Below, in pieces: positions 14,801 through 21,291 of a stretch of DNA of 30,318 nt. Position numbers and translations under genes: made by a program. The notes beneath the pieces are model-generated. The model was given only the letters and a program-made list of their open reading frames with translations, was not told where the DNA came from and searched no databases. Positions within the stretch are counted from its first letter, which is position 1. Each line of letters starts with the position of its first letter. The stretch comes from a virus, in the IMG/VR virus record IMGVR_UViG_3300042350_000093, positions 1-30,318 of that record. One strand, given 5' to 3'.

Positions 14801-17800
14801 CCATAGTGGCCAACCAGCTCGTGCTGGATCGTCTCCTCCAAGTCGCGCAGGCTGGTGTGCTGATCGCCCACCACGAGCACAGTACCATCGGGGAAGACCG
14901 CGCCCTGCACCATCTCAGTGGTCGGATCAACACCGTCACGCGCCATCATGCGCAGCAACTTCAGCGGGATCTGACCGGCATCGGCGGCGTAGACAAACTT
15001 GACGTTGTCCGGCAGGTTCGACTTGATCTTGTCAGCAAGCGCCTTGGCTTCGGCAGCGTCCACCACACCTTCAGCGGCTTGGCCACGCGTGCGGTAGGCC
15101 GGTCCTGCCTCGTCATCGAAGTCAGCGTACTCACCACGCTCACGGGCCAAGCCCTCTTCGATGTCTTTGATGAAGCTCTCTTGCTCAGCTTCTGTGGCCT
15201 TGCGGCTTTCCGGCGTGCCTGAGACAAACCGACGCGGAGCCTGCGACACCTTGCGAGTGACTTGAGGCGTGCGCTTGGACGGGACTTCTTGCTTGCTGAA
15301 CTTGGTTTCCTTCAGCGCCTCGCGCATGACCTCAACCTTTTCGTTCAGCTTGGCCTTGTACTCTGGCGTAGCTTTGCCCAGGGCCATAGCCTTCTGGTCA
15401 AGCTCCAGCTTGGCTGCATCCCGGAACTCGTTGACGCGGCTGTCTTCTGTGCCGTACTTAGCCTTCAGTGTCTCAAGACGACGCTTCAGGTTGGTGCCGA
15501 GCTTCTTGTATTCGGCCTGAGCGCGGCCAAGCTCAATGGCCAGCTTGCGCAGTTCCGCAGATGTCTCGGCCTCTTTGCGCACATCTCCACGCTTGATACG
15601 GGCAGCGGTCTGCGCAGCACGAGAAATCGGCTGAGACATACGAGCACGACGCTCAAGCTCAGCAGTACGAGCCGCACGCTCCGTAGCAGGCGCCTCCACC
15701 TTTTCACGGGTGTACAGGCTCTTGTACAAATCGTCGATCTGGCGCTTGATGGGAACGACCTTGGTGTCGTTCAGCATGTTGAAGCGGTTGGTCACTGCAA
15801 CCAAACGCTTCTTGGCCGCACCTTTTTCTTGTGGAGTCATCGGGCGCTGCTCAGGCGCAGCCTCTGCCTTGCCTAGCGTGGCGTTCAACTGCGCCACCTT
15901 GTCCTTCATGGACGGCTTGTAGGCGATGCCCGTCTCCAAAGCCTTGGAGATCATGGCGTGCTCAGCGGCGAGTTCTTCCAGTTCTTGCAGGATCGAACGC
16001 TTGGCGTTCTTTTGCGGCTGCTCAACCTTGTTGCGCAGCGTCATGATCTGGTTCATCACGCTGTCGTACTGCTCAGGCGTGGCGGTACGGGTTACTTTCT
16101 CACCGGCCACATTCAGGCGGTCGGCCATCGCTTTCTCAAAGCGTGCTTGAGCCTCATCTTTCTCTTTCCGCGTCTTGGCCAACTCCTCTTTCTTGCGGAT
16201 GTCGATGATGTTCAGCGCCTTCTGGATGGCCACAGGGTCGTTGTTCAAAACGCCCGTGCGCAGCACGTTGATGCCGCTGAACAGATCGTCGGTGCGATCC
16301 CGCATCGGGATCGAACTCTGCAATTGATCTTGGAGTTCTTGAATACGGCTCGGAGAAACGCCTGCCACAGTGGCCTTGCGCAGAGCTTCCGCACGCTGCT
16401 CGACTTCGGTAGGTTTAGCCTCTACAGCAGGCGCTGCTGCCGCAGGCTTGACCTCGAAAGACAGGGCCTCTTCAGGCTTCTGTGCAACAGGGACGGGCGC
16501 CTCTTCAGGCGTAAACAGTTCACGGGTCTGCCCGCGCTGCTCAAGCCCAACTTGCTTTTCCTGCAACGCCTGCATGCGCCGAGTAGTATCGGCAACGAGC
16601 GCGTCGCGCTGCTTCTTGGCGGCATCGAGCTTGTTACCCAGGTCGGTGGCTTTGTCGAAGTCTTGGGCTTGTGCCGCCTTGGTGAAGTCTTCTTGCAGCT
16701 TGGTGATCGTGCTGTCGATGGTCGACATCTTGGCCGCAGTCTGCTGCTGGAACTCAGCCTCTGGGATGGCCACACCGCCACGCTCTTCGATCAGGGCAGC
16801 ACGCGCCTCAATCCGACGCTGGAGTTGCTGACGTTGTTCGTTTAGCGAACGGAAGTCGTCCGTGCGGCCTTCGGCAGCAGCGGTCTGCAACTGGGGCAGC
16901 AGCCCTTGAAGCTCACGGTTGAGCGTGTCCTGCTCAACCATCAGGCGCTGCACGTCGGGGATGGGCTCGGGTGCAGGAGCCGGGGCAGGTGCTGCCTCGG
17001 GTGCAGGAGCGGCAGCAGGCTGCTGAGCCTTCAGTGCCTCGATAGCGTCCTTGCGCTTTTCCCACTCTTGGCGGACAGGCAGGAACTCGTTCTGCGTGAA
17101 CTCGTAGGCGCTCTGCTTGGCCTCTTGATATGCCTGCTTTTCCTCCGGCGTAGCCCCTTTCTTGGGCTTGATGGCCAGGGCATCGAGTTCTTCTTTCCGA
17201 GCCAGTAGCTGCTGATACTGCGTATCGAGCGCCATCAAAGCGTCGGGTTGATTCTTGGCGGCTTCTTCCTGGGCAGCGGCAGCTTGGGCCTGCTCCTGGG
17301 CTACGCGCTGTTCTTCTGCGGCCATGCGGCCACGGGCGCGACGGCCAAGCGTCATGTCCAACAGGCTCTGTGCCAAGACACCCACGGCACCGCCATAGGC
17401 GGCGCTCTCGCCAACCTGCTCGATGATCGCTTGCTCAGGCTTGTAGATGCCCTTGGCAATCATGTTCTGTGCAGCCTGGGACGCGGCTTCTTGAGCAGCC
17501 TCTTCACCACCGGCAACAAACGCACGCTTGATGGCCGCAGCCGCCCCGGCCTTGGCAGGTGCTGCTATGCGGTTGAGGATGCGCAGGGGCGCAAAGACTT
17601 CAGTTGCACCGACCAAAGAGCCAAGCGCGGTGGCTTGAGAGCGTTGTTCTTCCGTCGCGCCTTCGACCTCGGCCTTGGTGCGGGCTTCACCTGCACCGGC
17701 ACCCACACCCAGTGCGGTAGCAGCGGCGATACCGGGAGCGCCAAATGGCAGCGCAGCAATAACGGGAACAATAGAGCCCGCAGCTTCACCGAACTTGCGT

Positions 17801-18135
17801 CCGACTGTGTCTTCGTAGCCTTCCTTGGCGGCGAATGGACGCTTGAGTGCGGTGGCACCCTCAGAGATGATCTTGCGGGCGGCTTCTTCTTGCTCGGCGG
17901 GCAGTAGCGCGGATGCGCCGACAGCGGCTTGCTCAACCAGTCCTACAGCGCCGGGAGCCAGACCTTTGAAGAATTCCTTGACTTGGCCACCTACCGTGGG
18001 TTCGGCAGGCTTCGGCTTAGCCTCTTCAAACAGTTCGGGAAACTTATCACGGGCCAATTGCATGGCCTCCATGTAAGACATCCGATCCGGCACCTTCAAG
18101 GATGAACCATCCGGCAGAGGCAGATATTTGGCCAT
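11797..18135 (-). CDS. large polyvalent virion protein with zincin-like motif and LPD38-like C-terminus
   Basis: A 2112-residue protein, the largest here and last in the leftward operon. It opens with YLPLPDGSSLKVPDRMSY, a PDG-type N-terminal module seen on large phage polyvalent proteins. An Ala/Gly-rich hydrophobic stretch (about 95-160) follows, then a long charged, coiled-coil-rich region (about 270-1000). Residues 1105-1110 read HELVGH (H1105, E1106, H1110), a zinc-peptidase-like HExxGH motif, with candidate third ligand E1171 or E1177/E1178. From about 1240 to 2050 it resembles the large polyvalent protein-associated LPD38 region (VIRDPLNAWL, FFNAQIQGLDVLYRAF, VPIPFELGYLFKALPE). Such proteins are thought to travel in the virion and act in the newly infected cell. 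Its place beside ejection-type proteins fits. No lytic transglycosylase motif was recognised. Confidence 0.85.
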   Translation of the reverse strand: MAKYLPLPDGSSLKVPDRMSYMEAMQLARDKFPELFEEAKPKPAEPTVGGQVKEFFKGLAPGAVGLVEQAAVGASALLPAEQEEAARKIISEGATALKRPFAAKEGYEDTVGRKFGEAAGSIVPVIAALPFGAPGIAAATALGVGAGAGEARTKAEVEGATEEQRSQATALGSLVGATEVFAPLRILNRIAAPAKAGAAAAIKRAFVAGGEEAAQEAASQAAQNMIAKGIYKPEQAIIEQVGESAAYGGAVGVLAQSLLDMTLGRRARGRMAAEEQRVAQEQAQAAAAQEEAAKNQPDALMALDTQYQQLLARKEELDALAIKPKKGATPEEKQAYQEAKQSAYEFTQNEFLPVRQEWEKRKDAIEALKAQQPAAAPAPEAAPAPAPAPEPIPDVQRLMVEQDTLNRELQGLLPQLQTAAAEGRTDDFRSLNEQRQQLQRRIEARAALIEERGGVAIPEAEFQQQTAAKMSTIDSTITKLQEDFTKAAQAQDFDKATDLGNKLDAAKKQRDALVADTTRRMQALQEKQVGLEQRGQTRELFTPEEAPVPVAQKPEEALSFEVKPAAAAPAVEAKPTEVEQRAEALRKATVAGVSPSRIQELQDQLQSSIPMRDRTDDLFSGINVLRTGVLNNDPVAIQKALNIIDIRKKEELAKTRKEKDEAQARFEKAMADRLNVAGEKVTRTATPEQYDSVMNQIMTLRNKVEQPQKNAKRSILQELEELAAEHAMISKALETGIAYKPSMKDKVAQLNATLGKAEAAPEQRPMTPQEKGAAKKRLVAVTNRFNMLNDTKVVPIKRQIDDLYKSLYTREKVEAPATERAARTAELERRARMSQPISRAAQTAARIKRGDVRKEAETSAELRKLAIELGRAQAEYKKLGTNLKRRLETLKAKYGTEDSRVNEFRDAAKLELDQKAMALGKATPEYKAKLNEKVEVMREALKETKFSKQEVPSKRTPQVTRKVSQAPRRFVSGTPESRKATEAEQESFIKDIEEGLARERGEYADFDDEAGPAYRTRGQAAEGVVDAAEAKALADKIKSNLPDNVKFVYAADAGQIPLKLLRMMARDGVDPTTEMVQGAVFPDGTVLVVGDQHTSLRDLEETIQHELVGHYGIDTLIGLKRLQAYADKADLGKLAEEVGGKNLIRELAQTANTLADMGKSESVQRLQVLREIIAHTEEARVTESFRQKAGRWLKELVGMVRAGMRDMGFMELPKLNTSDIFYMLRQSRKAFADKKIGAYRAADGEIAFRSRKQPVTLAKSFAAKQHSVKDKLFGNFLGLGGRVQYVDDYAAVSKALKVGTEKGILNSVDAANAEYALRFGKQVSQFAGQFLTNGAVRRIPDPKGPKGSYIYEAKPGANMLGVAEALNEAGIDNDTQAEAMLTAYVAGLRAKSVGWKKLNFENPAQMEAEYNEVIQFLNANPKAKAAFEKANRIYQEYNNGLIDWLVETGEMTKDKAAELKSKPYIPYYRIDGDTVQLFVEKERPIRIGDIKSQPELKSLVGDNKDILPIFTSAIQNTFILTRMGLRNQAIKDTAFRLHDMGIASKMGPGTGPASSSTVRFKVKGKDHFVVIDQAFGKPGDKDYIPAELVVRGLEGIQTTLPGLFNILGYPADVLRKFVTRAPVYAIRQVIRDPLNAWLTTGSDATPVLSSFVELGKMMAGRSDAEKKLMSMGAISSNVFTGDQRDMEMFLRDVTAGKTGWDKVLAKADQFAMQGDAATRAVIYNDSLKKGLTEQQAALRTLESMNFSRRGLSPTMQALSIMIPFFNAQIQGLDVLYRAFTGQMPYSEQLKVRQKLWTRGLMLAAGSLAYAMMMEDDEAYKRAKPEERLANWFVYIPGIDEPVRVPIPFELGYLFKALPEALYHAAKGDTEAKQAVDGMQKLLTQTVPFTLPQAVKPLTEVILGKSFYSGDIESSREQSLLATERYRDTTTGLARMIGSVTGEVGLSPIKIDYLIRGYTGGLGIAITQMANPLVNVVMPKQEVPEPTTKTSKLPFIGGLFQPVEGRGTIDMAYDRMKQVKEVEGTFKKMVEDGRGAEARAFAQNYSTELALVSTSGAVYKQLGELAKTERQVKAAANMTTEQKDAILKRLDAQREQIARMYLRAYDVTQARKQ

Positions 18136-18175
18136 ACGTATCCCGTCAATGATGACCCATCCCTAGATGCGCAAA

Positions 18176-18200
18176 CGCCCCAGCGGGTCAGACTGGGGCG
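18176..18200 (-). terminator. hairpin between virion genes, possible attenuator
   Basis: CGCCCCAG (18176-18183) and CTGGGGCG (18193-18200) form a perfect 8-bp GC-rich stem with a 9-nt loop. On the leftward strand it is followed only by TTTGCGC, too short a T-run for efficient termination. It sits in the 88-base gap between the 532- and 2112-residue genes, so partial termination or protection of upstream mRNA could lower expression of the giant protein. Confidence 0.55.
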
Positions 18201-18223
18201 CTGTATTTCCTATTCTGTCAGAT

Positions 18224-19822
18224 TCAATCTTCTTCGTCATCATCGGTAAGGTCACGGACTTTACCGGTGGGCTTGCCACTAAATAGCAAGTCAGCGAGGA
18301 ACGGGTTGTTGGCAACCGCCATATTCAGGCGAGCACGGAAAATCTGCTCCTTCTTGACCGGATCAGTCTCCGTCATGTACGTCACATCCTTGGACAGATC
18401 TGCCATGACCTGTTTCTGGAGTTTGCCGTACTCGGCCATCTTGCGGTTTGCTTCCTGTGCAGGCAGGTTGAGCGCGTTAATCCGTGCCTGTGCAACCTTG
18501 GCGTTACTTGCAGCGTTCTGCCGCATAACGTCCAAACTACCCTGTTGATAATCCCGGGTGTTCTTGATCTGCTCGGCTTGCTGGGCTGAACTGGCCGCAA
18601 CCTGCTTTTGCTGCTCTGCCTGACTAAACAGCGTGACCGCATCGCGACGATTACCGATCTGCTCCTGGCGCTCAGCCATCCGCATGGTAATCTGGGCTTG
18701 ACGCAGTGCACGCGCTGCCTGATCGTCCGCCGCTTGCGCAGCTTGGTAGGCGTTCAGACCTTCGGTAGCACCCTTGCCGATGTTCACCAGAGCGTGCGGA
18801 GAAGTGCCGCTCATCATGGCCAGACCAGCACGAAGGAGCGCCTCGCCACCACGCTGACCACGACGCTGAGCCAGTTCTTTTTCTTCCGGCTCGTACATTT
18901 TGCGCAGTTCGGCAAAGGCTCTGGAAGTCTCTTCGTTTGGCGCCTTGGACAACGCCGCAATACCTTCGGCAGTGGACGCAGGGGTAGGCGCTGTGTAAGT
19001 CGGAATAGGCGCTGCCGGAGCAGGCGGCGGTGCGACGGGAGCCGTAGGCGGTGCGGGTTGACGCACCATATCTGCCGCCGTGCGGGTTTCCTTCTTCTTG
19101 GTCGGTTCTTTCTCCCCAGGGTCGCGCAGCGCTGTGTCGGCCTTAGTAGGCGTGGGCTCTGGGGTGTACGGCTCCCCGTACTCATTGAGCAGCGGGGGCT
19201 CAGTCAGCGGTTCGTTTTTGCGGCTACGCTGCTTCTTTTTCTCCAAATCTTCGGCCACTACCTGGGCCAATGACTCCTTGGGCAGCTTGTTGTACAACTT
19301 CTTGACGGCGCTGCTCACGTCATCATAGGCAGCGGACAGGAACTCCGTGATGGACATCCCCTCGTAGCCAGTGGTACGGGGGAGAAGCGTGTCGCCAGCG
19401 CCTTGGTATTGCATCATGCCCGGGTAACGCGGCTGGCCACCCTGCTGGAATCGCTGAACCGTACCACCATCGGCGTAACGAACGACGGGCTCATTGTGGT
19501 TGGCAAAGTCCATGTCGCCACCATCGGCGTAACCCGCGATTCCACCGTCTGCCATCGTCTCCATATTGGGCGCACGAAGCGCGGGCAAACCGGGTGCTGG
19601 CTGGGACTGTTGCCCCATCGCCATGATGGCTTGATCAGCGACCTTCGGCTGAGGTTGCGTCATCTGCGCCTGTGCGGCCATGCGCAGCTTCTTGCGGGCC
19701 ATGTCTTCCGACACGACCAAAGGCAGGATGTACGGGTCGTTCTTGTACATCATGGCCACGCGCTGCAATGCCTGATCAGGCATCATGCGCAGTTGCTCAG
19801 TGAACTGATTGACGTTGATCAT
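18224..19822 (-). CDS. probable internal virion (ejection) protein, 532 aa
   Basis: A 532-residue protein starting at ATG 19822, overlapping the upstream stop as ATGA. The N-terminus (FTEQLRMMPDQALQRVAMMY, then NDPYILPLVVSEDMARKK) is a pattern I recognise from virion proteins of podovirus-like environmental phages. Residues about 90-129 hold a cluster of Gly-Gly motifs (ADGGIAGYADGG, RYADGGTVQ, FQQGG). A Pro-rich linker (about 255-285) follows, then a long Ala/Gln-rich helical C-terminal half that looks coiled-coil, ending in an acidic DDDEED tail. There is no enzymatic motif and no signal peptide. The position between other ejection-type proteins suggests an internal core or DNA-delivery role; the exact role is inferred. 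Confidence 0.7.
   Translation of the reverse strand: MINVNQFTEQLRMMPDQALQRVAMMYKNDPYILPLVVSEDMARKKLRMAAQAQMTQPQPKVADQAIMAMGQQSQPAPGLPALRAPNMETMADGGIAGYADGGDMDFANHNEPVVRYADGGTVQRFQQGGQPRYPGMMQYQGAGDTLLPRTTGYEGMSITEFLSAAYDDVSSAVKKLYNKLPKESLAQVVAEDLEKKKQRSRKNEPLTEPPLLNEYGEPYTPEPTPTKADTALRDPGEKEPTKKKETRTAADMVRQPAPPTAPVAPPPAPAAPIPTYTAPTPASTAEGIAALSKAPNEETSRAFAELRKMYEPEEKELAQRRGQRGGEALLRAGLAMMSGTSPHALVNIGKGATEGLNAYQAAQAADDQAARALRQAQITMRMAERQEQIGNRRDAVTLFSQAEQQKQVAASSAQQAEQIKNTRDYQQGSLDVMRQNAASNAKVAQARINALNLPAQEANRKMAEYGKLQKQVMADLSKDVTYMTETDPVKKEQIFRARLNMAVANNPFLADLLFSGKPTGKVRDLTDDDEED
19464..19533. repeat. 16-base direct repeat encoding YADGG units
   Basis: CCACCATCGGCGTAAC occurs at 19464-19479 and again, identically, at 19518-19533, with starts 54 bases apart (18 codons). 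Both copies encode, on the minus strand, the YADGG part of the Gly-Gly motif cluster in the 532-residue virion protein. Confidence 0.85.
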
Positions 19823-21282
19823 GCTGCACGTCCCATGTTGTAGATGGCCAGATCAGCCAGACCTGCGGGCTTCTCTCGATACTCCACATCCTGCGCGTCT
19901 TTGACCTTGCCGCCCTTGGCAAACAGACCGAGCTTGCTTGCCCCAATAGCGGCTGTACCCAAACCAGCCAGTTGTGACACGGTAGAAGGCGCTTGTCCGT
20001 AGACCGACGTACCGGTCTGCGTAAGCGGAACACCTCGGATGATGTCCGACATGAAGCCCATTTGTCGGAACGGGTAGTTCTGTGCGTTGAGGAAGTCCTG
20101 ATACTGTGAGTTCAGTATGTTTTGCGTCTGCTGTTGCTGTTGTGCACCATACTGCTGTTGCAGTTGGTTGACGGCAAGATTCTGACCAAACTCGGTCTGG
20201 CCAAGATTGCCCAGTTGCTGCGCAGACTGAAGCGCGGTTTGCAGCCCTTGAAGCCCCAGACCTGCGCCGTATTGGCGCGACTGCTCGCCAAGCTGCGCCG
20301 CCGCTTGGTTGTACTGAGCGCCAAGTCCGGCCTGCTGCATCAGGTTGCCGTAGCCGAACTGCCGAGACTGCTCAGCCATCTGCTGCGCTTGGAGCGCCGC
20401 CTGCTGTTCTGCCAGTTTGGCTTGAAGGGACTGCTGTGACCCCAGTTGCTGGACGCCCAGCGCAGCGGCCAAGTTCTGTCCACCCGTCGTAATACCGGCT
20501 TGCTGATTGGCAAGTTGTGCTTGCAGACGCGCAGCCTGTTCGGCGTTGAACTGCTGCTGTGCCTGTTGATACGCCGCCTGCGACCCACGAGACTGAATGT
20601 CTCCCATCTGCTGTGCCAAGTTGCGATTGCGCTCGGCCTGTACGATGGCTTGACGAGAGCCCCCAAAGGCTCCTGCGCGAGCAAACTGCGCAGCTTCTTG
20701 CTGCGCCGCAATAGCAGACTGCCGCGCAGCTTCGCGCTTCTCAATATCCACCACATCCTGCATGTACGGAGACATATAGGAAGAAACCGCACCGGGCTGA
20801 GTCAAAGACTGTGTAGCCACTCGCTCAGCCGGACCCATCTGATAAGTAGTCAAATCACGGGTAGAGACGCTTGGAGCCGTGAAAGAGGTTGGCTGATACG
20901 ACGAGACGGGGCTGTAGAAGTTGGCAAACTGCGATGGCTTGTACTGGTCATATGCCAAGGCACGAAGTCCGGCACTGCCTGCCATGCTTGCGGCGTCTCG
21001 CAATTGCGGTGCGGCCTGCATGGCCTGCGCACCGGCAAACGCCTGTTGTTGCAGTGGGCTGAATTGAGCAAACCGCTCGCCTTGATACTGCATGTAGGGT
21101 TTGAAGCCGCTAATCTGCGGCATCCCAGACTCATCAAGAATGACCCTACCAGAAGCGTCGCGAGCATAATTAAACAGCGTGCTCTCCGCCCCACCAAGCA
21201 GACGCTCCGCATAGGGCGCGATCTGCGGCGCAAAGCCGGTCTGGTATTCGATCTGCTGTTGTTGAACGACTGGATCAGCCAT
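19819..21282 (-). CDS. Gln-rich probable internal virion protein, 487 aa
   Basis: A 487-residue protein starting at ATG 21282 behind AAGGACGCATC. After an N-terminal segment (QQQIEYQTGFAPQIAPYAER), the central region (about 185-385) is unusually rich in Gln and Ala and helical (AYQQAQQQFNAEQAARLQAQ and similar), ending in a QQQQQ run. The C-terminus (PFRQMGFMSDIIRGVPLTQT, then a hydrophobic Ala/Gly stretch and LFAKGGK) is familiar from uncharacterised structural proteins of environmental podovirus-like phages. Small Gln/Ala-rich helical proteins of this kind (such as T7 gp14/gp15 types) are ejected with DNA. The function here is inferred from composition and position only. Confidence 0.7.
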   Translation of the reverse strand: MADPVVQQQQIEYQTGFAPQIAPYAERLLGGAESTLFNYARDASGRVILDESGMPQISGFKPYMQYQGERFAQFSPLQQQAFAGAQAMQAAPQLRDAASMAGSAGLRALAYDQYKPSQFANFYSPVSSYQPTSFTAPSVSTRDLTTYQMGPAERVATQSLTQPGAVSSYMSPYMQDVVDIEKREAARQSAIAAQQEAAQFARAGAFGGSRQAIVQAERNRNLAQQMGDIQSRGSQAAYQQAQQQFNAEQAARLQAQLANQQAGITTGGQNLAAALGVQQLGSQQSLQAKLAEQQAALQAQQMAEQSRQFGYGNLMQQAGLGAQYNQAAAQLGEQSRQYGAGLGLQGLQTALQSAQQLGNLGQTEFGQNLAVNQLQQQYGAQQQQQTQNILNSQYQDFLNAQNYPFRQMGFMSDIIRGVPLTQTGTSVYGQAPSTVSQLAGLGTAAIGASKLGLFAKGGKVKDAQDVEYREKPAGLADLAIYNMGRAA

Positions 21283-21291
21283 GATGCGTCC

